From: Candidatus Uhrbacteria bacterium CG22_combo_CG10-13_8_21_14_all_47_17
GTDB lineage: Bacteria > Patescibacteriota > Patescibacteriia > 2-12-FULL-60-25
Reading direction: 5' to 3'
NCBI GenBank assembly: GCA_002786495.1
Contig: PCSZ01000050.1
Coordinates: 16,390 to 55,283 of the forward strand
Length of the DNA stretch: 38,894 nucleotides
The translations under genes were made by a program, and so were the position numbers. Within the stretch, counting starts at the first letter, position 1, and every line of letters begins with the position of its first letter. Below are positions 1 to 8,039 of this stretch, one piece after another. The notes below the pieces were generated by a model that ran no database searches, was not told where the DNA came from, and worked only from the letters and a program-made list of their open reading frames with translations.

Positions 1-717
1 AACCCGGCAACAACGTCTTTCAATGCTCTGTCATTAACCAGTGCTTCTAACGCAAATCTGATTCTTGAAGGGCTGGGAGGTGCTCTCCAAGGCGTTGAGG
101 CTACTGGCGGAGGAGTTGTTCATGATGAGTCGTATTCAGGCTTGGATGACCTTTTTCAGCAATATGCTCCCTGCGCAGGTGTTGATTGGCGTGTCTTAAA
201 AGCAATTGCCACGATAGAATCAGGTCTGAATCCGGCCGTGGTAAACAGATTCGGCTGCGTAGGACTTTTTCAATTCTGTATACGCAATCACCCGGAGAAT
301 TGTCCTTTTACCGGAACGTCGCGTGCGGCTGATTGTCAAAACCTTACGGATCCTCGTATTAATATAGAAGCGGCTGTTACCGGACAAATTAAAACAGCTG
401 TAAATCGCATACGTACTACCTGTCCGCAGGTGACAGATGCAACACGCCTTCTTCAGTTTATCTATTTTGGCCATAATAGCGGTTCAGGACTTTTACGCCT
501 AGTTCTCAACAGAGTGGGCTGCAATGGAACCGTGGAGCAATATGATCAAGCAGCCGCGCGGTATTGGGAGAAGCAAGTTGCAGATGGCCATAGGCCGAGC
601 CCGCCTCCAAATTATGATCGCCGCATGGCAGAGGCTGCATCACGGGTTGCACGGGTTGCGTTAGGTTTGGGTGTGACAAATCCTTTTGACACAAGTGGCT
701 CTTGCCCGCTTAGATAG
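1..717 (+). CDS. Lytic transglycosylase / VirB1-like lysozyme-fold protein, 5' truncated by window edge
   Basis: Frame 1 is open from base 1; motif AIATIESGLNPAVVNRFGCVGLFQF resembles an SLT domain (catalytic Glu, GLFQ). The listed start at 142 is TTG and the frame continues upstream. Confidence 0.75.
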   Translation, partial: NPATTSFNALSLTSASNANLILEGLGGALQGVEATGGGVVHDESYSGLDDLFQQYAPCAGVDWRVLKAIATIESGLNPAVVNRFGCVGLFQFCIRNHPENCPFTGTSRAADCQNLTDPRINIEAAVTGQIKTAVNRIRTTCPQVTDATRLLQFIYFGHNSGSGLLRLVLNRVGCNGTVEQYDQAAARYWEKQVADGHRPSPPPNYDRRMAEAASRVARVALGLGVTNPFDTSGSCPLR

Positions 718-721
718 GTTC

Positions 722-2095
722 ATGAAAAACGAGCAGATTTACGCCTGCGCAAAATGCGGTGCGCAATTTCAAAAATGGTCGGGACGCTGTACCGGTTGCG
801 GCGCCTGGGGAACGATTGGAGAAGATGCTCTTGAAACGGAAGAAGCCGCTCCATCAAGAGCGCTCTCAAAGAAACCCGGAAAAACAAATGCCTTTTCTGA
901 TTTAACAAAGGAAAACGGCTCAGCGGAACGCGTGAAAACACTACACGCTCCTTTTGATGAATTACTCGGCGGAGGGCTTGTCCCCGGTTCCGTAACGCTT
1001 TTTGGCGGAGAGCCGGGCATTGGAAAATCAACGCTCCTCTCGCAAATCGCTCTTACATTAAGCCAAGCGGGACAATCTGTTTTGTATGTCACGGGAGAAG
1101 AATCCCCTTCTCAGGTGCGTTTACGTCTTGAGCGCCTTGCGCCAGCCATTCCCCCATCTCTCCGATTTTTGGATAGAAATGACGCGGAAGTTATTGCGGC
1201 GACCATATTGAAAGAAAAACCCGCGCTCGTCATCGCGGACTCCGTTCAAACATTGCGCGTGGAGAGCGTCTCCGGTGAACCGGGAAATATTTCTCAGATA
1301 AAAGCGGGAGCAAGTATTCTTATAGAAGCGGCAAAGAAAAGCGGCGTTCCGCTTGTTCTTGTTGGACAAGTCACAAAAGACGGCGATCTCGCCGGCCCGC
1401 GCCTTCTTGAGCATCTTGTGGATACCGTTCTTATGCTTGAGGGCGATCGCAGCCACACGTTCCGTATGTTGCGCGTATTAAAGCATCGTTTTGGAAATAC
1501 GGAAGAATGCAGCGTTTTCAGTATGACGGAACGCGGACTTGAAATTGTTTCCGATCCAAGTTCGGCTCTTCTTGCGGATCGTCCCGTGCAGGCCTCCGGT
1601 ACAATCGTCTCTTGCTTACTGGAAGGCGGCCATCCGCTTGCATGCGAGCTACAGGCATTAATCGCTCCTGCGGGGTATGGAACGCCACTTCGTCGCGTAA
1701 GCGGCTTTGATAGCAATCGTGTGAGTCTCCTTCTTGCCGTTCTAGGACGTCGTGCAGGCGTTCCTTGTGCGGATATGGACGTCTTTTTCAATGTTGTAGG
1801 AGGTATTCGCGTTTCGGAGCCAGGACTGGATCTTGCGGTCGCGCTTGCACTTGCATCCGCAAAATATGATTGTGCGGTTCCCGATTCCGTTATGGCTTGG
1901 GGAGAAGTGGGCTTGGCGGGAGAATTGCGCCCCGTATCGCGTCCGGAAGCGCGCTTAAAAGAAGCAAAGCGCCTCGGGTTCAAAACGGTTATTGTTCCAA
2001 AGCAGAAAAAACAAGTTACATTGGATGGACTTGAGATCCGCGCTTGCTCGACATTGCGAGAAGCGATTCAAGCGGCTGGATTGAAAAAGTCGTAA
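722..2095 (+). CDS. radA: DNA repair protein RadA
   Basis: CAKCGAQFQKWSGRCTGC zinc finger, GGEPGIGKST Walker A, Lon-like C-terminal domain. ATG at 722 is preferred over 686. Confidence 0.96.
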   Translation: MKNEQIYACAKCGAQFQKWSGRCTGCGAWGTIGEDALETEEAAPSRALSKKPGKTNAFSDLTKENGSAERVKTLHAPFDELLGGGLVPGSVTLFGGEPGIGKSTLLSQIALTLSQAGQSVLYVTGEESPSQVRLRLERLAPAIPPSLRFLDRNDAEVIAATILKEKPALVIADSVQTLRVESVSGEPGNISQIKAGASILIEAAKKSGVPLVLVGQVTKDGDLAGPRLLEHLVDTVLMLEGDRSHTFRMLRVLKHRFGNTEECSVFSMTERGLEIVSDPSSALLADRPVQASGTIVSCLLEGGHPLACELQALIAPAGYGTPLRRVSGFDSNRVSLLLAVLGRRAGVPCADMDVFFNVVGGIRVSEPGLDLAVALALASAKYDCAVPDSVMAWGEVGLAGELRPVSRPEARLKEAKRLGFKTVIVPKQKKQVTLDGLEIRACSTLREAIQAAGLKKS

Positions 2096-2101
2096 TAAAC
2101 T

Positions 2102-4174
2102 TTATTCTAAGTGATTGGTCGCGTCTCTAAACTCGCGATACATGGGCCAGGTTTCTTCATGAACTGGCTCTTTTGTTTCAAGTAGGGCCTGTGCTTCTTC
2201 ACATGCGGCAGCCATAAGATCAATATCTGAAAATCTTGCGGCGCGAAAACCCAGCCAGCCGGTTTGCGATGTTCCAGAAAGTTCCCCTGCTCCGCGCATG
2301 CGAAGATCGGCTTCCGCAAGACGGAAACCATCTTGTGTTGCTTCAAGCAATTTTAATCGCTTCAGCGCATGTTCATCGCCCTGTGTAATCAAGAAACAAG
2401 AACTTGCCTTTGTAGATCTTCCAACGCGGCCACGAAGTTGGTGAAGTTGCGCCAGTCCAAAACGCTCGGCTCCTTCAATAATCATGACAGTCGCATCGGG
2501 AACATCAACACCAACTTCTATAACCGTTGTTGAAACCAGCACAGGCGTTTTACCGGATATAAAATCCTTTAGAGCCTCTTCTTTTTCTTCTTTTTTCATT
2601 CTGCCATGTAAAAGGCCGACGGTGATCCCCTCGAAATCTGTTTTTTGCAATCGCTTACATTCATCGGTCACCGCGCGAAAGCCAAGAACATCCGATGGAT
2701 CAATAAGCGGGCAAACCACAAAAACACGCTCATCTCGTTCAACGGCTTTTTTGGCGTATACAAATGCTTTTTCTTGATCCTTTTCTAAAAGAACTTGTGT
2801 TTTTATAGGTAAACGTCCCGCGGGCTTTTCTTTCAACGTCGAAACATGCAAATCGCCGAAAATCGTAAGAGCGAGTGATCGCGGAATAGGTGTTGCCGTC
2901 ATGGAAAGTAAATGCGGCGTTTTTTTGTCCGCACGTAAATCACGAATCAGTCCTTCCCGCTGTTGCACGCCAAAACGATGCTGTTCATCAATAATCGCGA
3001 GCGCAAGATCTTTCGGAAGTCGTCCGGGTTGAAGGAGGGCATGCGTACCGACCAAAACAATATTTCCCTGTTCGATGCAAGAAGTGAGTTGGCTTTCACT
3101 CAAATCTTCTTCGGTGTGACCATCAAAAAGACGTTTTGTTGTTCTTGTGACAAGAAGAACCGGAATATGCCAGTGCTGAAAGAGCCGCCGAAATGTATCC
3201 GCGTGTTGTTTTGCAAGAACTTCCGTTGGAGCAATCATGGCGGCGGATTGACCTACGCGCTTAATAATGGCGGACAAAAGTGCGGCGACAACGGTCTTTC
3301 CCGATCCAACATCTCCCTGTAGAAGGCGAAGCATTGGATGTTCTTCCTGCATATCTTTCATGGCGGCCCAGGCAGCCTTTCGTTGATCATCCGTCAATTC
3401 AAAAGGAAGTTCTTTTACAAAAGATTTTACGAAATCAATATCCGCCTCAATACGCGGCGCTCCAAGAACATTCGCTTCTTTTCGCGTTCGCCCAAGATTT
3501 AGCTGAAGCATCAAGAGTTCATCAAATGCGAGCCGGCGTCTCCCCTGCTCAATCGCTTCATGCGTTTGCGGAACATGTAATGAACGAATCGCTTCTTCAA
3601 AAGCGGGAAGTTTGTGGCGCACGAGCATGTTCGGAGAGAATGGATCCTTCGGCCACACAAGCTGATCAATAGCGCTTTGAATAAGTCTTCGATAGGTCTT
3701 TTGAACCAAGCTTCCGGAGAGTCCATATACCGGCGTTATTTTCGCAGCGGCAAGCGTTGTAGAATCCGCTGCTTCAAGAAGCGGGCTTTGCATTTGCTTG
3801 CCATAGGTCGGATGCGTTTTTATTTTTCCGGAAAGATAAATCTCTTGATCAAGTTGAATATCATCCAAAATCCAAGGTTGATTAAAAAAGTTTGCGCTCA
3901 TCGTTCCTGTTTCATCTTGGATCTTCACCCGAACAATAACAAAACGTTTCCGAAAGCTCGGAAGCTTTCGACATTCGACTACTTTTCCCTTCAAAGTAAC
4001 AACATCCCCATTTTGGCAGTCCCTTATCGTGCAGATCCGAGAGAAATCGTCATAACGTCTTGGAATCGTTAAAAAAAGGTCGCCAATTGTTTCTATTCCA
4101 AGCGTTCGCCAGGCTTTTCTGACGGAAGCGGTAGCCCCCTTGATAAAGGTTGCCGGTTCCTCCCATTTCAACAT
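2102..4174 (-). CDS. recG: ATP-dependent DNA helicase RecG
   Basis: 690 aa; wedge/OB region, LLQGDVGSGKTVVA, DEQHRFGVQQREGL, QLRGRVGR helicase motifs. Confidence 0.97.
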   Translation of the reverse strand: MLKWEEPATFIKGATASVRKAWRTLGIETIGDLFLTIPRRYDDFSRICTIRDCQNGDVVTLKGKVVECRKLPSFRKRFVIVRVKIQDETGTMSANFFNQPWILDDIQLDQEIYLSGKIKTHPTYGKQMQSPLLEAADSTTLAAAKITPVYGLSGSLVQKTYRRLIQSAIDQLVWPKDPFSPNMLVRHKLPAFEEAIRSLHVPQTHEAIEQGRRRLAFDELLMLQLNLGRTRKEANVLGAPRIEADIDFVKSFVKELPFELTDDQRKAAWAAMKDMQEEHPMLRLLQGDVGSGKTVVAALLSAIIKRVGQSAAMIAPTEVLAKQHADTFRRLFQHWHIPVLLVTRTTKRLFDGHTEEDLSESQLTSCIEQGNIVLVGTHALLQPGRLPKDLALAIIDEQHRFGVQQREGLIRDLRADKKTPHLLSMTATPIPRSLALTIFGDLHVSTLKEKPAGRLPIKTQVLLEKDQEKAFVYAKKAVERDERVFVVCPLIDPSDVLGFRAVTDECKRLQKTDFEGITVGLLHGRMKKEEKEEALKDFISGKTPVLVSTTVIEVGVDVPDATVMIIEGAERFGLAQLHQLRGRVGRSTKASSCFLITQGDEHALKRLKLLEATQDGFRLAEADLRMRGAGELSGTSQTGWLGFRAARFSDIDLMAAACEEAQALLETKEPVHEETWPMYREFRDATNHLE

Positions 4175-4219
4175 AAGCCTATCCTATGCAGATAAACGCA
4201 CTTCGTCGAGGTTTTGTGG

Positions 4220-4225
4220 TATACT
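4220..4225 (+). promoter_or_regulatory. -10 element TATACT, 8 nt before ATG of the 4234 gene
   Basis: gtggTATACTagccttatATG; predicted start site within ~2 nt of the ATG. Confidence 0.5.
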
Positions 4226-4233
4226 AGCCTTAT

Positions 4234-4743
4234 ATGCAGACGTTCTCGCCCGATGTGCGGGAGGCCATCATTCAAAGTCAGGATGCTTTCGTATGGGAGG
4301 CTCCAAATTTTGAAAGGCGCTTTCGCGGATCGCAATGGTATTTCATGATGGCCGTTGTGGCGGTATTTTTAATCGCCTATGCGGTATGGACGGCTAATTT
4401 TCTCTTTGCCTTCATCATTCTCTTGTCCGCTATTTTGCTTCTTCTTGTAGGAAATCAGGAACCGCGATCCGTTCTCGTTCAAATCGGAGAAAACGGCATT
4501 GTCTACAATGGAAAACTACATCTCTACCAAGATATTCAGAATTTCGCTATTGCCTATGAACCGCCTTTGGCAAAAGTGCTGTACTTAGAACTGCGTAGTG
4601 CGCTCGCTCCGAGGCTCACGATTCAACTGGAAGACGAAGATCCTCTCCCTTTGCGGGCCTTTTTACGGGAATATATTGCAGAGGATTTAGACTTGCAGGG
4701 CGAGCATTTCTCTGATACGATGGCGCGGCTGTTAAAACTGTAG
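4234..4743 (+). CDS. Hypothetical protein with two transmembrane segments
   Basis: 169 aa; hydrophobic stretches WYFMMAVVAVFLIAYAVW and FLFAFIILLSAILLLLV. Confidence 0.75.
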   Translation: MQTFSPDVREAIIQSQDAFVWEAPNFERRFRGSQWYFMMAVVAVFLIAYAVWTANFLFAFIILLSAILLLLVGNQEPRSVLVQIGENGIVYNGKLHLYQDIQNFAIAYEPPLAKVLYLELRSALAPRLTIQLEDEDPLPLRAFLREYIAEDLDLQGEHFSDTMARLLKL

Positions 4744-4764
4744 AAAAGCTTCAAAATCGGATAC

Positions 4765-4841
4765 GCAGCCGTAGCTCAGCTGGATAGAGCGCTTCCCTGC
4801 GGAGGAAGAGGTCAGACGTTCGAATCGTCTCGGCTGCACCA
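4765..4841 (+). tRNA. tRNA-Arg (anticodon GCG), CCA encoded
   Basis: Acceptor GCAGCCG/CGGCTGC, anticodon arm CTTCC-CTGCGGA-GGAAG, T-arm AGACG-TTCGAAT-CGTCT, ACCA end. Confidence 0.95.
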
Positions 4842-4842
4842 T

Positions 4843-4875
4843 AAAAAACACCTCGATTTTATCGAGGTGTTTTTT
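4843..4875. terminator. Bidirectional intrinsic terminator between tRNA-Arg and bcp
   Basis: AAAAAACACCTCGAT-TTT-ATCGAGGTGTTTTTT. Confidence 0.85.
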
Positions 4876-5348
4876 TATTTTGTTTGAAGCGTTTTCAAAT
4901 CTCCCAAGACTTCTTCCGCATGCTGTGCCGGTTTCACCTTCTCATAGATCTTCACGATCTTCCCTTTTGGATCTATGAGAAAACTTTCGCGTGAGATTCC
5001 CATGTACTCGCGTCCCATAAACTTCTTTTTTCCCCAGACGCCATAGGCTTCGAGCGTTTCCTTTTCTTCATCGGAAAGAAGTGTGAATGGAAGATCGTAT
5101 TTCTCAGAAAACTTTTCATGCTTTTTCACCGGATCCGCGCTCATGCCAAAAACCGTAATACCGAGTTTTTTGAAGGCAGGATAATTGTCCCGAATGGTGC
5201 AAGCTTCAATCGTGCACCCGGGTGTGTCGTCTTTTGGATAGAAATACAAAAGAGTCCATTTCCCCTTCTGGTCTTTCAAACTATGCATCTTTCCTTTCTG
5301 ATCCGGCAAGTTGAATTCCAGAGCTTTGTCGCCAATAGTGAGTTTCAT
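4875..5348 (-). CDS. bcp: Thioredoxin-dependent peroxiredoxin, Bcp type
   Basis: DKALEFNLPDQKGK...YFYPKDDTPGCTIEACTIRDNY. Confidence 0.95.
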   Translation of the reverse strand: MKLTIGDKALEFNLPDQKGKMHSLKDQKGKWTLLYFYPKDDTPGCTIEACTIRDNYPAFKKLGITVFGMSADPVKKHEKFSEKYDLPFTLLSDEEKETLEAYGVWGKKKFMGREYMGISRESFLIDPKGKIVKIYEKVKPAQHAEEVLGDLKTLQTK

Positions 5349-5418
5349 AGAAAGAGGATACCTTAAAAAACGCTTTCTCGCTTTAAGAAGCCGAATTTTT
5401 TTAAAGAACAGTGTTGCC

Positions 5419-5649
5419 TTATGTTAGAAGATCTTCAACGCTGCAGTTAAGGACATGCGAAAGTCCAATAAGTGTTTTTGCGGTTGGATTCTTATTTGCG
5501 CCGGATTCCAACTTTACAATCGTATTATAATTCACTTTCGCCTTCCGTGAGAGCTGATCGCGCGTTAATTCCATGTCTTCACGTCTGGTTTGAACATTTT
5601 TCGCTATCTTGGAAAGGGCGTATTTTTTCTTTGATGATTTTGATGTCAT
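5419..5649 (-). CDS. XRE-family helix-turn-helix regulator
   Basis: 76 aa; ELTRDQLSRKAKVNYNTIVKLESGANKNPTAKTLIGLSHVLNCSVEDLL is a Cro/CI HTH. Confidence 0.88.
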   Translation of the reverse strand: MTSKSSKKKYALSKIAKNVQTRREDMELTRDQLSRKAKVNYNTIVKLESGANKNPTAKTLIGLSHVLNCSVEDLLT

Positions 5650-5668
5650 AGATAGGTGGGTTTGAGAA

Positions 5669-5710
5669 ATATCGAGCTGATATCGTATTATCTCGCTTTC
5701 TGAACGTCAA
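5669..5710 (-). promoter_or_regulatory. Promoter of the XRE gene with overlapping inverted repeat
   Basis: Minus strand TTGACG-N17-TACGAT; inverted repeat ATATC-gagct-GATAT at 5669-5683 overlaps the -10/start region. Confidence 0.5.
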
Positions 5711-5746
5711 GCTGTTGATAAATGATGAATACATCGGAAAAGAGCT

Positions 5747-6607
5747 TTATTTATTAAAAAATCTCTCGCAGGGATTTGCTGTTGGCAAATATGCGAGAGA
5801 TGAGGTTTCGGGAAGCGGTGCTAGGTTCGTACCGTTCCGTAAATGCGGTTGACCTCCTCGTCCAGCTGAATGTTTGTGAGGAGTTTTTCGGTTTCGAAGG
5901 CTTGAATCACTTCGGGAAGGAATTTGGTTTTTTACCTCATGCCTCCAGGAATCTCGTTCAGCATTGCTGAGCGTGCGAGACTCAAGATCAGTAATCGTTG
6001 GTTGCAGCGTCTCGCGTGTCCATCGCTCGATATCGAAGAAGCTTTTCATGGCTTGATTGTTGAGACGAAGAAATTCCTCTTTGGTAAACATCCTCCGAGT
6101 AATTTCATCCATAGCCTCTTCGAGCTCGAGAAGCACGACCGGTGGCATACCGCGCTCGGTGGCAAGTTCAACTACGGTCGCAATCCAGCGCCAGTATTCG
6201 TCAGAAGGATCCCAGCCGAATCGAACGATCGTCCGCATCATCTTGAAAACGGTTTCGAATCGTGCGTTCCAGATGGCCTTGAAGTTTTCCAGATCCTTGC
6301 CCTCGGGCTTGTGGCCCACAAGCTTCGTTACTTGCTCGAGGACAAGCGGAAGATATCGGACAAGATCCCCTTCTGAGAGCAAGGGCCCGTTCCGCTCGCC
6401 ATTTTTGAGACGACGAGCAAGGAGTGCAGAGATCCACTCATGAAAGGTTTCGATGATTGGGTTGTTTTCCAGCTCCTTGTCGAGCTCATAGCCAAGCGCT
6501 TGCTGGAGGCGTGCGTGCAATTTCCGTTCTTTCGCGTAGTATATTCTGAACCGCGCGGCAAACAGAGCCTGAAGCTCACAGAGGCTTAAGTTCTTTTTAT
6601 CGAACAT
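5747..6607 (-). CDS. Hypothetical protein; last ~62 residues probably frameshifted (corrected end 5821)
   Basis: 286 aa as called. Removing one A from the A6 run at 5928-5933 gives ...EVKTKFLPEVIQAFETEKLLTNIQLDEEVNRIYGTVRT* just before the terminator. Confidence 0.65.
   Translation of the reverse strand: MFDKKNLSLCELQALFAARFRIYYAKERKLHARLQQALGYELDKELENNPIIETFHEWISALLARRLKNGERNGPLLSEGDLVRYLPLVLEQVTKLVGHKPEGKDLENFKAIWNARFETVFKMMRTIVRFGWDPSDEYWRWIATVVELATERGMPPVVLLELEEAMDEITRRMFTKEEFLRLNNQAMKSFFDIERWTRETLQPTITDLESRTLSNAERDSWRHEVKNQIPSRSDSSLRNRKTPHKHSAGRGGQPHLRNGTNLAPLPETSSLAYLPTANPCERFFNK
5756..5801 (-). terminator. Intrinsic terminator downstream of the 286 aa ORF's probable true end
   Basis: Minus strand ATCTCTCGCA-TATTTGCCAACAGCAAATCCC-TGCGAGAGATTTTTT; inner ATTTGC/GCAAAT stem. 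Confidence 0.75.
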
Positions 6608-6754
6608 CCTGCCCTTCTTTCACCTGTTGTCGAAGTACAAAACTCCTACAAAATAACTAGCATTTTTCAGATAAGAGGTCAATAAAAATACAAGCATAGG
6701 AAAAATGTCGTAATCAAGCTATAAATCTAAAATAAGAGTGATGCTATAGACAAT

Positions 6755-7321
6755 ATGGAGAAGCAAATCCAAAAACAGAATACACAAAAGAACATCTCAA
6801 CTCACTTAATGACAAGCGTAGCAGTAATTGCTTTTCTCGGGGTTGGTTGTACGGTTCCCGCGGAGAACGGTCTGCGGCCGCAATTAACGCAACTCGAGCA
6901 CGATCAGATGTCATTCACGGCTACGGTGGAACGCGGAGATTCGCATGTCACGATCACGGTCCAAAGGACTGGCCCTCGCGCGTCCGACTTTATCCGCGAT
7001 CCTGAGATCGACAGCCCATACGAGTCAGACGCCGTCGTTCGTAACCGATACGACTTCCCCTTCCTCCGAAGCTTTGGCGGCGACGCGCCGTCCGGCATGC
7101 TGGAGGGTTCGGAGTCAACAGATCCCCCGAGGAATATCAACCAGCAACATCAGCTGGAAGACCTTCAGCTTGTTGTGGACGCTGCAGATATGTTGCGTGA
7201 CGATGCGGAAATCGGAGAGAGCTTTCGATGGGAGCTACGAGAAGTTCGGAGTATGGCGGCGGGCGCGCTCGAGCATGCCAATGACGGTCTGAACGGCCTC
7301 ATCCATCCCAAGGTCGACTAA
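6755..7321 (+). CDS. Hypothetical exported or lipoprotein-like protein
   Basis: 188 aa; N-terminal hydrophobic segment MTSVAVIAFLGVGC (imperfect lipobox). Confidence 0.55.
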   Translation: MEKQIQKQNTQKNISTHLMTSVAVIAFLGVGCTVPAENGLRPQLTQLEHDQMSFTATVERGDSHVTITVQRTGPRASDFIRDPEIDSPYESDAVVRNRYDFPFLRSFGGDAPSGMLEGSESTDPPRNINQQHQLEDLQLVVDAADMLRDDAEIGESFRWELREVRSMAAGALEHANDGLNGLIHPKVD

Positions 7322-7528
7322 CTGGTCTCATTTAATTTTCAATAATCTCTCATTTAAAACTTAAATAAGAAAAACCCGACGGAATCTCATCGAATTTCTT
7401 CTGGTGGTGTCCGTTTTAAAAATATCTGAACGGAGCTAGTTGGGCTTGGTGAGCGACCTCTTCCTCGCTCGCCTCGAACCGAAACTGAGAGGACGAATCC
7501 AAGTTTTTCTTTGGCGGCACTTAAGAAC

Positions 7529-7681
7529 CTAACCTTTTTTGATATCCGCCCAGAGAGACAACACACCTAAGGCTAAGAAAAGTGTCGCTTCCAACCAGTT
7601 CTGTTTTTGAAGAGCTTCAATCAAGGCAATTCCGAAAAATATTATAAATACCGCGACGTTTGTGAATTTTGGAGTTTTCAT
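7529..7681 (-). CDS. Small membrane protein, 50 aa (absent from ORF track)
   Basis: MKTPKFTNVAVFIIFFGIALIEALQKQNWLEATLFLALGVLSLWADIKKG; two hydrophobic segments. Confidence 0.5.
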   Translation of the reverse strand: MKTPKFTNVAVFIIFFGIALIEALQKQNWLEATLFLALGVLSLWADIKKG

Positions 7682-7691
7682 AAATTATAGA

Positions 7692-7865
7692 TTAACAATT
7701 CTTTTTCTTCCTCCACAAAGCGAATGCGATAATCGCCCCTGAAACAACGGACGAGAAAAGAATTTGTGACAAATTATACGGTACGCTCAAAACCCAATAT
7801 CCTATCGATCCAATGACGAAAATGATTATAAACTCAAGAAGAAAATACTGTAGAAATTTTTTCAT
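7692..7865 (-). CDS. Small membrane protein, 57 aa (absent from ORF track)
   Basis: MKKFLQYFLLEFIIIFVIGSIGYWVLSVPYNLSQILFSSVVSGAIIAFALWRKKKNC; two hydrophobic segments; TATACT 6 nt upstream of ATG. Confidence 0.55.
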   Translation of the reverse strand: MKKFLQYFLLEFIIIFVIGSIGYWVLSVPYNLSQILFSSVVSGAIIAFALWRKKKNC

Positions 7866-7967
7866 ATTATCAGTATAACACCGCCTTGATCACGGCCTCA
7901 AGTCGTCCGGAAACCTTTATTCCTACACGCTATGGCCCTGTGTTTTGTATAATCAGTTCAACCATAC

Positions 7968-8008
7968 AAAAAAGCCGCAGTTGTCGTGAAACAGACTGCA
8001 GCTTTTTT
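7968..8008. terminator. Bidirectional intrinsic terminator
   Basis: AAAAAAGC-c-GCAGT ... ACTGC-a-GCTTTTTT. Confidence 0.7.
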
Positions 8009-8039
8009 GGTGGCGGAGAGAGAAAGGGTTTTGGCATTA

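Noticed and set aside
1294-1983. 229 aa minus-strand Arg/Ser-rich ORF inside radA
   Set aside because: Composition typical of a shadow ORF opposite a strongly coding gene.
7977-7996. parS-like half site TGTTTCACG (minus strand)
   Set aside because: Only the left half of TGTTTCACGTGAAACA matches and it lies in a terminator loop; no full parS was seen near parAB.
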